A stretch of 64,000 nt of DNA from Bacteroidota bacterium. GTDB taxonomy: Bacteria; Bacteroidota; Bacteroidia; Chitinophagales; LD1. The stretch's first letter is position 1; each line of letters opens with the position of its first letter. The stretch spans positions 1-64,000 of the forward strand of contig CANJLD010000015.1 in NCBI GenBank assembly GCA_947475165.1. The letters are read 5' to 3'. The translations under genes and the position numbers were made by a program. Below, piece after piece: positions 42,641 through 51,500 of this stretch. The notes beneath the pieces were generated by a model. That model made no database searches and was not told the DNA's origin. It was given only the letters and a program-made list of their open reading frames with translations.

Positions 42641-43980
42641 ATCTGCGGACAACCCTTCATCGATTCATCAATCCGCACAAAATTTTTACCTCGGTGCAGC
42701 TTCATCCATTCTTCTAACGCTTTTTGTTGTTTTTCTGCTTTTGCTGCTGCCTGAATTTTAGAATAATCCTGATCCAAACTGGCCGGGTGAGGTTTGCTTT
42801 CACTCTTCAACCAAATAATTCTGTAGCCCTGTTTTTGCTCACCCGTTCTGTCCTGAACGGTATGAGGAAGAACATCAGAGTATTCTCCAACCTTCATCCG
42901 GTCAATAGAAAAAATCAAAGTGCCGTCAATATCTGCTTTTTCAAAAAAATTAGTCCCGTTTTTCGGATTGGTCATCATGCCGCCAATGCTTTTTGATTGT
43001 TCATCATCCGAATACTGATTCACCGCTTCACGCCAGCTAATTGAATCCACTTTTAACTGATGCAGGATGCTATCCATCCGGTCGCGTACTACAGCTAAAT
43101 CAACGCGCGTAACTTTTGGTTTAATCAGAATGTGGCGCACTTTCAATTTGTCTCCACGCTTTTCATCTACAATAATCAGGTGATAGCCGAAGGGAGTTTC
43201 CACGATATCACTCATTTCGCCTTCTTTCAATTTGTAAGCCACAGCTTCAAATTCCGGAACAAGTTCACCCCGCTCTATTATGCCAAGGTTTCCTCCATCA
43301 AGATAAGAACCAGGGTCTTCTGAATACTGAATTGCCTTTACAGAAAAATCTGCTCCCTGAATAATATCGTTGCGAATGCCTTCCAATTTTTTACGAGCCA
43401 ATTCCTTTTCCTGTTCGCTTACCTTCGGCAGCATAATTATTTCGCCCAACTCTAATTCTGAATTAAAATACGGAACACTATCCTTCGGAATTTTTTCAAA
43501 AAATTCTTTTACTTCTGCCGGTGAAACTTTCAAACCGGCAAAGGCTTTGCCTTTCATTTTATCGCTGAGCAATTGCTTCTCTATATCGTTCTTGAAATCA
43601 TCTTTCAATTCAATAATAGACTTACCGTAATACTCTTCCAGTTTTTCCTTAGAGCTGAAAACTGAAATGAAATATTTTATTCTCCGGTCGAGTTCTGCGT
43701 CTACTTCTTCAGGTGTAGTTGTAACGCTATCCAACATGGCTTGCGCTAAAAAAAGTCGTTCAAGCAAAAGGTTATCAAAAATCACACAACGCATATCAGG
43801 GTCAACTGTTCCCTGATTTTGCGCTATCATTTGCTGAAACTGCGCTTCAACTTCCGAATGGAGAATAATGTTGTCGCCTACTACCGCAATTACTTTATCT
43901 ATCTGTGTAGGTTGTGCAATTACGCTTCCGATTACGAGAGAGAAAAATGCCGCTAAAAATATCTTCTGTAAATTCTTCAT
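42619..43980 (-). CDS. SurA-like periplasmic peptidyl-prolyl isomerase
   Basis: A periplasmic chaperone or foldase of 453 residues. The signal peptide (KIFLAAFFSLVIGSVIA) is followed by a SurA-like N-terminal helical domain, a first rotamase/parvulin domain (about 175-270; LELGEIIMLPKV, DPGSYLDGGNLGIIERGELVPEFE, PFGYHLI) and a second one (about 280-390; VRHILIKP, QSKSIGGMMTNPK). Such enzymes fold outer-membrane proteins. It is the last gene of a cluster with three related genes. The final ~8 codons lie in a 7-bp repeat. Confidence 0.9.
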   Translation of the reverse strand: MKNLQKIFLAAFFSLVIGSVIAQPTQIDKVIAVVGDNIILHSEVEAQFQQMIAQNQGTVDPDMRCVIFDNLLLERLFLAQAMLDSVTTTPEEVDAELDRRIKYFISVFSSKEKLEEYYGKSIIELKDDFKNDIEKQLLSDKMKGKAFAGLKVSPAEVKEFFEKIPKDSVPYFNSELELGEIIMLPKVSEQEKELARKKLEGIRNDIIQGADFSVKAIQYSEDPGSYLDGGNLGIIERGELVPEFEAVAYKLKEGEMSDIVETPFGYHLIIVDEKRGDKLKVRHILIKPKVTRVDLAVVRDRMDSILHQLKVDSISWREAVNQYSDDEQSKSIGGMMTNPKNGTNFFEKADIDGTLIFSIDRMKVGEYSDVLPHTVQDRTGEQKQGYRIIWLKSESKPHPASLDQDYSKIQAAAKAEKQQKALEEWMKLHRGKNFVRIDESMKGCPQMSKWIVN

Positions 43981-44588
43981 TCTAATTTTTTAAATTCTTT
44001 TGAATCGTTCATTAACGCGCTTTCTTTCTTCTTGTTGTCTAAGAAAACAAAAAATCCTACAGAAAATCCGCCACGTGTGGTAGGCAACTGGTTTTGATAG
44101 CCGGTATTGGTTACATACAATCCGAATTCAAGTGAAAGAAGCGGATTGAAGAAATAAGCAGCACCAGCAAAACCGGTAACGTTATAGCCACTAGTACCTG
44201 ACACATTGTTTTTGCGAAGCGTGGTAGAAGTAAGATAATTAGCACCGGCTGCAAAAACTCCTTTCAATTGCTTCTTGCCCACATAACCGCGAATTAGCGG
44301 ACCAATTCCGGAAGTAAAAGTAGTAGCGGAAACATATTCCTGCGTACTGTTATTAAAAGTTTTTGATGCGCTGATGCCGAATGAATAGCGCGCGCCAATC
44401 GCAAGTCCTTTTGTTACAAACGCACTGAACTGCGGAGAGAGCGACATGTTAAAACTGTTGTTCTTCCCTTGAAACGCCATACTCATATCGGCACTGCCAC
44501 CTACTAAATATTTCCCCTTTTCAGTTTGTGCAACACAACTGATAGAGACAAAAGCAAAAAGAAGAAGGAACAGCTTTTTCATTTTCAC
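43977..44588 (-). CDS. Outer-membrane beta-barrel protein (hypothetical)
   Basis: The 203-residue protein has a signal peptide (to about 19, ending SCVAQ) and a regular beta-strand pattern with GxY/aromatic pairs (ISASKTFNNSTQEYV, GFAGAAYFFNPLLSLEFGLY), like small OmpW/PorT-like barrels. It ends with a Lys-rich tail. It overlaps its neighbours by 4 bp each side (ATGA type), so it is co-translated with the parvulin genes, plausibly as a client or partner. Confidence 0.75.
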   Translation of the reverse strand: MKMKKLFLLLFAFVSISCVAQTEKGKYLVGGSADMSMAFQGKNNSFNMSLSPQFSAFVTKGLAIGARYSFGISASKTFNNSTQEYVSATTFTSGIGPLIRGYVGKKQLKGVFAAGANYLTSTTLRKNNVSGTSGYNVTGFAGAAYFFNPLLSLEFGLYVTNTGYQNQLPTTRGGFSVGFFVFLDNKKKESALMNDSKEFKKLE

Positions 44589-45439
44589 TTCACTAAAATT
44601 TCAAACGATTTTGATTTAATACCATCCTGGTAAATTTTATCGTAAACTCTTTCTACCAGCTGTAATCTCCGCTTTTCAATAATTGCTTTAACCATTTGTT
44701 CCTGAATAAATTCAAGCGGTGCCGGTTCATCCTTTTTTATTACATCCACAATTTTAACAAACCACGAACCTTCATCTGTTTTGAATTCTCTGAAAGTTTT
44801 TGAGCTGCTCAAAGAATTTATATCGCCTTCACCCACCGGGAAATTCTTTAAAACATTTTCCTTTTCATACCACATGCCTTTGTCTATGGTATAGCTGGTT
44901 GCATATTCTTTACAATAGCCTTCCATTTTGCGAAGGTCTTCATCATCTTTTGGCTTTGTAATCCACTTGCGGGCATCGGCTAAATTAGGAGCATCAGGTT
45001 TTAACTTTATGAAGAACAGCAAATACACATCATTATCAAGCAAAAAATCACCTTTTAATTTTTCATACCAATCGGTTAATTCCTTTTGCCTAATAGCAGT
45101 GTCTAATTTTTGGTTGATGAGTGCTTTCTCATATTCGTACAGCAAAAGCGTTTCGCGATAGTCTTCTACTTTTTTTGTAATGCCTACATCTTCTTCCGGA
45201 ATATTTTCGATTGCCTTTTGTAGCAACAATTTTTTCCTCGCCCAGTTTTCTGCATAATTTTTCAGCACGTCCAAACTGTCTTTTCCTTTCAATCCTTTGG
45301 TGAGCGACTGAATATCGGATGCATACAAATACTCATCGTTTACACGCGCAATTACGTCAGCATCTGTATTTGTTTCCTTTTTGAAAAAAGAACAAGAAGC
45401 AAGTAAGCCGATAAGAAAAAAAAGGAAAACCTTTTTCAA
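44585..45439 (-). CDS. Lipoprotein with SurA/PpiD-like helical domain
   Basis: 284 residues with a signal and lipobox LLASC (Cys16). The following helical region (DADVIARVNDEYLYASDIQSLTKGL) is like the N-terminal chaperone domain of PpiD/SurA proteins. The central part has weak parvulin-like similarity but lacks the GGxLG block. It may be a non-catalytic chaperone subunit. It is the second gene of the foldase cluster and overlaps the beta-barrel gene by 4 bp. Confidence 0.72.
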   Translation of the reverse strand: MKKVFLFFLIGLLASCSFFKKETNTDADVIARVNDEYLYASDIQSLTKGLKGKDSLDVLKNYAENWARKKLLLQKAIENIPEEDVGITKKVEDYRETLLLYEYEKALINQKLDTAIRQKELTDWYEKLKGDFLLDNDVYLLFFIKLKPDAPNLADARKWITKPKDDEDLRKMEGYCKEYATSYTIDKGMWYEKENVLKNFPVGEGDINSLSSSKTFREFKTDEGSWFVKIVDVIKKDEPAPLEFIQEQMVKAIIEKRRLQLVERVYDKIYQDGIKSKSFEILVK

Positions 45440-45475
45440 GCAGAAAGTTTGGGTTGTGAACTTATTTAAAAAATT

Positions 45476-45498
45476 GTCCCCCTGTATAAGAGGGGGAC
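45476..45498 (-). terminator. Terminator-like hairpin between the first and second foldase genes
   Basis: Perfect stem gtccccct/agggggac, followed on the minus strand by a T-rich run, directly after the 658-residue parvulin stop. It may attenuate or end transcription into the lipoprotein gene, or be a dispersed repeat of the ccccct type. Confidence 0.6.
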
Positions 45499-45504
45499 TT
45501 TCGT

Positions 45505-47481
45505 TTATCTTTTGATGAGTGAGGTAAAAACGAGTTCATTTACCTCAATCGGATATTTTTTTCTCAAATCAGCCAACCATGTTTTTTCCAGATATTCCTG
45601 ATAGTCTGAAACGATATAGCCTTTCGCTTCTTTCAAAGTTTTTGGTTCTGGTTTCGCAATTTGTTTAATCAGAATAAACTGATAGCTGCTGTCGTTAAGT
45701 TTTGCAATTGGATTCAAACCAACTTTCCAGTTTGTTTTATCCACTACATCATAAGCACCTTTCTCATACTTTCCTTCAATAGTTGAAATGTGTGCTTTCT
45801 CTCCGTCTTTATTCAATTTCGCTTTTATTTCGGCAGGCGATTTTTTAGCTGCAAGTTTATAAGCGGCATCACAAATCTTTTTGTCGTTGCAGTTGAAAAT
45901 TACAGCTTCTGCACGGTCGTTCCACAAATATTTCTGTTCGTTATTTTTTCTGAATGCTTCCAGACCGGTAGTATCTTTTACTGCTTTGGTCCAAACCATT
46001 CTGTCCATCAGTTCAAACAAAAGAATTCCGTCTTTGTATTCTTTCATCAGGTTTTTAAAATCGGGCTTCTTGGTTTCCAACATGCTTTCTTCATACTCTA
46101 AACATTTGGCATTTACAAAACCATCGTAGTATTCATTCAGTAAAGCGTCTTTGTTTTTATCGCTTCTCTTCTTTGAGTTTTTCTCGATGTAATCAGCAAA
46201 ATCATTAGTAGTATAATCTTTACCTGCCAACACAAATAATGATTTGCTGCTGGTGCGAAGTGCGCTGTCTGCTCTCCAGTTGCCTTTGAAAATGGCACTG
46301 TCAAGTTTGGAAACAAAACTACTTTTGATATCAGGAAACTGACTGAATCCGTTTTCCTTTTTAATGCGCTCGACCAAAACTGATTTAGCCACTTGCGAGC
46401 GCGAATCTCTTTCTACTTTCTTTTTAACATCAGCTTTTGCATCAGCAAACGAAGGCATTTCGCGTTTTTCCAAACGCTTAATAATATGCCAGCCGAATTG
46501 GGTCATCACCGGTTTGGTGATATCACCATCTTTTTGCAAGCCAAAGGCAGCATCTTCAAATTCCGGAACCATCCTGATAGAAGTTCCCGAACCGAACCAC
46601 TGCAATTCTCCGCCTTTTACACGGGTTGCTTTATCATCCGAGAAAGTCTTGACCGCCTCTTCAAAAGGGAGTTTTCCGGAAGAGATAAGTCCATATACAT
46701 TCTCAATTTGTTTTTTCACAGAATCTTTTTGTGCCAGTGTTGCATTTTCAGGGAAACGAATCAGCAAATGCGCCACATGAACTTGCCCGCGTGCAGAACG
46801 AACCTGATTTACTTTTACCAAGTGATATCCAAACTCGGTGCGGACCGGTGTAATACCAGTTTCGCCAGGCTTCAAATTGTAAACAGCAGTTTCAAATGGA
46901 TAAATAGTTCCGAATACGGTAAACCAACCAATATTTCCTTCGTTAGTTTTTGCCGAAGGGTCTTCTGAATTTTCTTTTGCAACTTTCTCAAAAACTTCAC
47001 CTTTATCCAGGCGTTTCTTTAGCGCAAGAATTTTTTTGAAAGCGGCAAGAGTATCTGCGGGGTTTGCGTTTTCATCGCACTTTACCAAAATGTGGCTGGC
47101 GTTTATTTCTGTCTTTGAACGCTCGTAACCTTCAGTAATCAACTTGTCTGAAATTTCGCGATCGGTTAAATACGATTTAGCGAGTTGTTTTCTGTAGCCT
47201 TCCAATTCAGTTTTTAAACTGCTGATAGTATCTAAGTGAAGTGCTTCGGCCTCTTTTACTTTAAGGCGGAAGTTTTCATAAAGATTTAAATAATCGCGTA
47301 ACGATTTTTCGCTGTAATCAGCCTGATTGTTGACGTTGTTTTTGTTGTAAACGTATTGGAAATCGCTCACCGTAACCTTATCGCCACCGGCTGTAAAAAG
47401 GGTGCGGGTATCGGTACTGGTTTGTGCAAAAGCGGAAACTAAAAACAGGGAGAGAGAAACTACTGCAAAATGCTTCTTCAT
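45505..47481 (-). CDS. Periplasmic peptidyl-prolyl cis-trans isomerase (PpiD/SurA-type)
   Basis: A 658-residue exported foldase. After the signal peptide (ending AFAQ) comes a helical chaperone domain and two rotamase domains: about 125-220 (ASHILVKCDE, NEGNIGWFTVFG, TEFGYHLVKV) and about 230-330 (VAHLLIRFP, VKGGELQWFG, TQFGWHIIKRLEKRE). A long C-terminal region to 658 is mainly helical and charged. It is the first gene of the cluster, with a hairpin after its stop. Its likely role is folding of outer-membrane and secreted proteins, matching the many T9SS cargos. Confidence 0.9.
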   Translation of the reverse strand: MKKHFAVVSLSLFLVSAFAQTSTDTRTLFTAGGDKVTVSDFQYVYNKNNVNNQADYSEKSLRDYLNLYENFRLKVKEAEALHLDTISSLKTELEGYRKQLAKSYLTDREISDKLITEGYERSKTEINASHILVKCDENANPADTLAAFKKILALKKRLDKGEVFEKVAKENSEDPSAKTNEGNIGWFTVFGTIYPFETAVYNLKPGETGITPVRTEFGYHLVKVNQVRSARGQVHVAHLLIRFPENATLAQKDSVKKQIENVYGLISSGKLPFEEAVKTFSDDKATRVKGGELQWFGSGTSIRMVPEFEDAAFGLQKDGDITKPVMTQFGWHIIKRLEKREMPSFADAKADVKKKVERDSRSQVAKSVLVERIKKENGFSQFPDIKSSFVSKLDSAIFKGNWRADSALRTSSKSLFVLAGKDYTTNDFADYIEKNSKKRSDKNKDALLNEYYDGFVNAKCLEYEESMLETKKPDFKNLMKEYKDGILLFELMDRMVWTKAVKDTTGLEAFRKNNEQKYLWNDRAEAVIFNCNDKKICDAAYKLAAKKSPAEIKAKLNKDGEKAHISTIEGKYEKGAYDVVDKTNWKVGLNPIAKLNDSSYQFILIKQIAKPEPKTLKEAKGYIVSDYQEYLEKTWLADLRKKYPIEVNELVFTSLIKR

Positions 47482-47600
47482 ATTGGGTCTTATTTTTTGA
47501 TTGTGGCAAATATTATCTGCCTTTTTTAATGAGGGGCGAAGTTAGTTTTTTTTAACAGCGGAGGAAATGCAGAATTGGGAGGACAAAATGAAAAATTAAC

Positions 47601-47659
47601 GCCACGAATTACACGAATTTTTAAATACATAAGGTTGTTCAATTCGTGTAATTCGTGGC
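47601..47659. repeat. Inverted repeat with 19-bp arms (gccacgaatt type), copy 1
   Basis: Arms gccacgaattacacgaatt and aattcgtgtaattcgtggc are exact reverse complements. It ends 34 bp before the rlmD start. A second, partly degraded copy lies at 63845-63902. Confidence 0.8.
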
Positions 47660-47692
47660 TTACTTCTTATCTCAAAAACTATTTTTACCCGC

Positions 47693-49099
47693 ATGAAGAA
47701 TAAGCCGAGGAAAATTTTGAGCGATGTGGTAATTACGGATATGAGCAGCGAAGGCATGGGGATTGCGCGCATTGAAGGCAAAGTGATTTTTGCAGAGAAG
47801 GCGGTGCCTGGTGATGTGGTAGATGTGGAAGTTCGCAAAAGCAAAAAGAGTTTTACCGAAGGGGTAATTGCAGAATTGAAAACAGTATCGCCACTTCGGA
47901 TAAAAGCAGAGTGTCAGCATTTTGGCGTTTGTGGTGGCTGTAAATGGCAGCACATTAGTTATGCCGAGCAAATGAAATTCAAAAAGAAAATTGTAGCCGA
48001 TGCTTTTGAGCGAATTGGCAAAATTGATTTCCCGCAAATGCCGGATGTGTTGGGTTGCGAAAGAAATTTCTTCTACCGCAACAAATTAGAATTTGCTTTT
48101 ACCGATAGACGTTGGTTGACTGAAACAGAAATTAAAAGTGGAACAACGTATGAGCATCGCAATGCTTTGGGCTTTCATGTGCCGGGAAGTTTTTCGGGAG
48201 TAATTGATATTGAAAAATGCTGGCTGCAAGCAGACCCATCCAATCAAATAAGACTTGCGGTAAAGGAATTTGCATTGAAGAACGGCCACACATTTTTTAA
48301 TCTGAAAGACCAAAGCGGTTTGTTGCGAAACCTGATGATTCGCACAACATCTACCGGAGAAATATTGGTGCTTATTGCATTTTATGAAAGCGATGAAGAA
48401 AAGATTGACGCATTGCTGAAATATGTAAACGAAACGTTTCCGCAAATTACTTCGCTGCAATATGTCATCAACGGCAAGCGCAACGATACTATCTACGACT
48501 TGGAGCCGAAAGTTTATAAAGGCAATGCTTATATCATTGAGCAACTCGGTAACTATCAGTTTAAGATTGGAACAAAAAGTTTTTTCCAAACCAATTCGGT
48601 GCAGGCAAAAGTGTTGTATGATATAACAAAAGACTTTGCCGCGCTGAAATCCGATGATGTGGTTTATGATTTATATACCGGTGTAGGAAGTATTGCGCTT
48701 TATGTTTCCGATTCATGTAAACGTGTGGTGGGTGTTGAATTAATAGAAGCTGCTATTGCAGATGCAAAAGAAAATGCCAAACTGAACTTAGTTGACAATT
48801 GCACTTTTTATGCAGGCGATATGCGCATGGTGTTGAAGCCTGAATTTATTGCAACAAACGGTAAGCCTGATGTGGTGATAACCGACCCGCCACGCGCAGG
48901 CATGCATGAAGATGTAGTGAAAATGCTTTTACAATTAGAAGCACCGAAGATTGTTTATGTGAGTTGTAACCCTGCTACGCAGGCGCGCGACCTGCAATTG
49001 CTTTCTGAAAAATATGAAGTAGTTCGAGTGCAACCGGTCGACATGTTTCCGCATACCACACATATTGAGAATGTGGCTGAACTGCGATTGAAGAGTTGA
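47693..49099 (+). CDS. rlmD: 23S rRNA (uracil-C5)-methyltransferase RlmD
   Basis: Methylates U1939 in 23S rRNA (RumA type). It has 468 residues. The N-terminal TRAM domain (about 8-60) is followed by an Fe-S cluster region with CQHFGVCGGCKWQH near 75-88 (three Cys), and the fourth Cys (IEKCWLQ) near 178. The C-terminal SAM domain has VVYDLYTGVGSIALYV, TDPPRAGMHEDVV and YVSCNPATQARDL (catalytic Cys). All cluster and catalytic residues are present. It is the only gene on the plus strand between the foldase cluster and the small hypothetical gene. Confidence 0.94.
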   Translation: MKNKPRKILSDVVITDMSSEGMGIARIEGKVIFAEKAVPGDVVDVEVRKSKKSFTEGVIAELKTVSPLRIKAECQHFGVCGGCKWQHISYAEQMKFKKKIVADAFERIGKIDFPQMPDVLGCERNFFYRNKLEFAFTDRRWLTETEIKSGTTYEHRNALGFHVPGSFSGVIDIEKCWLQADPSNQIRLAVKEFALKNGHTFFNLKDQSGLLRNLMIRTTSTGEILVLIAFYESDEEKIDALLKYVNETFPQITSLQYVINGKRNDTIYDLEPKVYKGNAYIIEQLGNYQFKIGTKSFFQTNSVQAKVLYDITKDFAALKSDDVVYDLYTGVGSIALYVSDSCKRVVGVELIEAAIADAKENAKLNLVDNCTFYAGDMRMVLKPEFIATNGKPDVVITDPPRAGMHEDVVKMLLQLEAPKIVYVSCNPATQARDLQLLSEKYEVVRVQPVDMFPHTTHIENVAELRLKS

Positions 49100-49160
49100 T
49101 CGAAGACAGATTTTGTATTTATCATTTTACTTCTAAACTTGTATTTGAATCAATGCTTTT

Positions 49161-49538
49161 ATGAATCTTGACGAAGAAATATACAAGTCGCTACATGATG
49201 ATTTAGAAATTTGTCGCGACTACATCCGGCAGATTTCAACCGGTATGGTGCGTGGCGATGTAACCAAGTATCCGATTTTTGTTGCTATACGCGGAGAGAA
49301 TGATGTGGACTTAGGTTTGCCAATTGTAAACCGTGCTGACTTTGATATTAGCTGGAATTTCAACGCATCGCACCTCGAAGAATTTGTAAGTAAGGGAGTA
49401 GTGATTCGTGAGAAAGCAAACGACTTTATTAAAGCGTATAAAAATCCTGCGGAGTTTATGTGTGTGTTTGTGGCTGAGGATGATAATGCCAGCTTTGTGT
49501 TTATGCCTTATGAAAAGGACGTGGCAAATCTTAATTGA
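49161..49538 (+). CDS. Hypothetical protein, 125 aa
   Basis: A cytoplasmic 125-residue protein with no signal peptide. The sequence has a pattern VRGDVTKYPIFVAIRGENDVDLGLPIVNR that suggests a single compact alpha/beta domain. I do not recall a named family. It is convergent with apaG, overlapping its 3' end by 8 bp. Confidence 0.72.
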   Translation: MNLDEEIYKSLHDDLEICRDYIRQISTGMVRGDVTKYPIFVAIRGENDVDLGLPIVNRADFDISWNFNASHLEEFVSKGVVIREKANDFIKAYKNPAEFMCVFVAEDDNASFVFMPYEKDVANLN

Positions 49539-49917
49539 GAATTACCGGAGCAATCAATTTAAACGCGGGAATTTTTACATCAAACTCTTTTCGTTCCTGT
49601 TTGTTTTCGAAAATGTAAACACCTTCCATTTTACCGATTGCTGTAAGCAAATTACAGCCGGATACATATTGAAAAGAATCACCGGGATATAACACGGGCA
49701 GGCGACCAACTACACCATCGCCTTCTACTAATCGTTTGTCAAAATTAGAATCGGTGATTTTCCATTTCCTTCTCAATAGCTGAATAGTAAAATTGTTGTG
49801 GTTGAAAAGAGTGATGTGGTAAGCAAAGAAAAACTCACTCTTCAAAATATTAGAATGCTCGGGCTGGAAAATAGTTTCCACCTGAACTTCTACCCCTGAT
49901 GTGACGAGTGTTTCCAT
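49531..49917 (-). CDS. apaG: ApaG domain protein
   Basis: 128 residues from the ATG at 49917; a TTG at 49923 would add two residues. The FAYHITLFNHNNFTIQLLRRKWKITDSN segment and GDGVVGRLPVLYPGDSFQYVSGC are the characteristic ApaG fibronectin-like fold. The family is linked to Co2+/Mg2+ resistance in enterobacteria, but its molecular function is not settled. It sits just upstream of the gmk-yicC pair in the same direction. Confidence 0.9.
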   Translation of the reverse strand: METLVTSGVEVQVETIFQPEHSNILKSEFFFAYHITLFNHNNFTIQLLRRKWKITDSNFDKRLVEGDGVVGRLPVLYPGDSFQYVSGCNLLTAIGKMEGVYIFENKQERKEFDVKIPAFKLIAPVILN

Positions 49918-49956
49918 TTGCAAATTGAATGTAGCTTCTCTTTTTTAAAAACCAAA

Positions 49957-50574
49957 TTAATGAACGTGTTGTGTTTGCGGTTTCAAAAAACTGGTGATGT
50001 TATTTTTAACGCGCATATAGGCGGTATCGAAATCGTGGTTCACAACAATCTTATCAAACTTGTCTGCATAGGTTAATTCTTCTTCGCTGCGTTTGATTCT
50101 TGCTTTCAAACTTTTCGCATCTTCTGTTCCGCGGTTTTTCAAACGGTTAATGAGCGATTCTTTAGAAGGCGGGGCAATAAAAATTGTAAGACAATCATTG
50201 CCGAATTGCTTTTTCAGATTCAATGCGCCCTTTACATCAATATCAAACACTACTACTTTCCGCTGGTTCCAAATCTTTTCCATCTCTACCTTTAATGTGC
50301 CGTAGAACTTGCCTGGATACACCTCTTCGTATTCAACAAATGCGTTGGATGCAATTTTCTGTTTGAAATCATCAACGGAAATAAAATGATAATGACTTGC
50401 GTGGTCTTCTCCGGTTCTTTTCTCGCGCGTAGTGCACGAAACCGAAAACGCTAGGGCGGGATTATGCTGCAATAATTTTTTTACGATAGAAGATTTTCCT
50501 GCCCCGCTCGGAGCGGTTATAATCACTAATTTTCTTGGTGGAATTAAAACCCGTGTAAATGAATGTCCCGACAT
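49957..50574 (-). CDS. gmk: Guanylate kinase
   Basis: Phosphorylates GMP to GDP, cytoplasmic. It has 205 residues. The P-loop is ITAPSGAGKSSIVKKLL, the GMP-binding region is SVSCTTREKRTGEDHASHYHF, and the LID segment is LKARIKRSEEELTYADKFDKIVVN. It follows yicC with a 3-bp gap, giving an operon. Confidence 0.95.
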   Translation of the reverse strand: MSGHSFTRVLIPPRKLVIITAPSGAGKSSIVKKLLQHNPALAFSVSCTTREKRTGEDHASHYHFISVDDFKQKIASNAFVEYEEVYPGKFYGTLKVEMEKIWNQRKVVVFDIDVKGALNLKKQFGNDCLTIFIAPPSKESLINRLKNRGTEDAKSLKARIKRSEEELTYADKFDKIVVNHDFDTAYMRVKNNITSFLKPQTQHVH

Positions 50575-50577
50575 GGC

Positions 50578-51456
50578 TTAAAGTATGTTGTTTGTTTGTT
50601 CTTTTATTTTCTCCAGTTCATCTTTCATATTCACTACAATCTTTTGCATCACCGCATCATTCGCTTTAGAGCCAACAGTATTTATTTCTCTTCCCAATTC
50701 CTGCGCAATAAAATTGAGTTTACGACCTTTCAATTCTTCTTTATCGGCAATGCAGATTTTGAAATAATCGCAATGCGATTTCAAGCGCGTTAGTTCCTCG
50801 GTGATGTCAAGTTTTTCGATGTAGTAAATTACTTCCTGCTCAAAACGGTTTTGGTCAATCTTATCTTTCTGCACAAACGTGTCGAGGTTGTTTTTTAAAC
50901 GCTCACGAATCTCTTTCACTCTGCGTTTATCTTCCGAACTCAAGTCAGCGGAAAGGTTTACAATGTTGGTGATTCGCAAAGTCAACTCCGTGTCTAAAGA
51001 TTTGCCCTCGATAACTCTGAAAGATTCCACTTCACCTATTGCCTTTCCTAAAATTTCTTCGATGCGCTTTAATTCATCCTCGCTCGCTTCTTCATGGCTT
51101 TCACCAATTACATCGGGCATTTTTAAAATGGTAGGAAGAAGATTTTCCGTGCTCGCACCTATTTCATCGGCAATAGCCTTAAATTCTTCGAAGTAAGATT
51201 TAATCAATTCTCTGTTTAACGATAGTTCGCTTGAAGCAGTGTTGTGTTCAAGCGTGATGTAAACATCAATTTTGCCGCGTTGCAAAACACCGGTTACTTT
51301 ATTGCGGAGCGCATATTCATATTCGCGGTATTTGCTTGGTAGCTTAATGCTCAGGTCAAGACCTTTCTGGCTGTTGAGCGATTTTATCTCAACATTAACG
51401 GTTCGTTCGTCAATTTGTCCGCTGGCTTTTCCAAAGCCGGTCATCGATTTTAGCAT
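50578..51456 (-). CDS. yicC: YicC family protein (predicted endoribonuclease)
   Basis: The 292-residue member has the typical MLKSMTGFGKASGQ N-terminal and QELGREINTVGSKAND at the C-terminal end, both family signatures. YicC proteins act in stress and RNA turnover. The start is strongly placed: TACATTCG then CCCC and ATG, so the mRNA probably begins close to the codon. It is the first gene of the yicC-gmk operon. Confidence 0.93.
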   Translation of the reverse strand: MLKSMTGFGKASGQIDERTVNVEIKSLNSQKGLDLSIKLPSKYREYEYALRNKVTGVLQRGKIDVYITLEHNTASSELSLNRELIKSYFEEFKAIADEIGASTENLLPTILKMPDVIGESHEEASEDELKRIEEILGKAIGEVESFRVIEGKSLDTELTLRITNIVNLSADLSSEDKRRVKEIRERLKNNLDTFVQKDKIDQNRFEQEVIYYIEKLDITEELTRLKSHCDYFKICIADKEELKGRKLNFIAQELGREINTVGSKANDAVMQKIVVNMKDELEKIKEQTNNIL

Positions 51457-51460
51457 GGGG

Positions 51461-51468
51461 CGAATGTA
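51461..51468 (-). promoter_or_regulatory. Probable -7 box immediately before yicC
   Basis: TACATTCG, then CCCC and the ATG at 51456. Same layout as the boxes of rsmA and nadK. Confidence 0.45.
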
Positions 51469-51500
51469 GAAAATACATTGAAACGCTGATGCCGGTGCTT

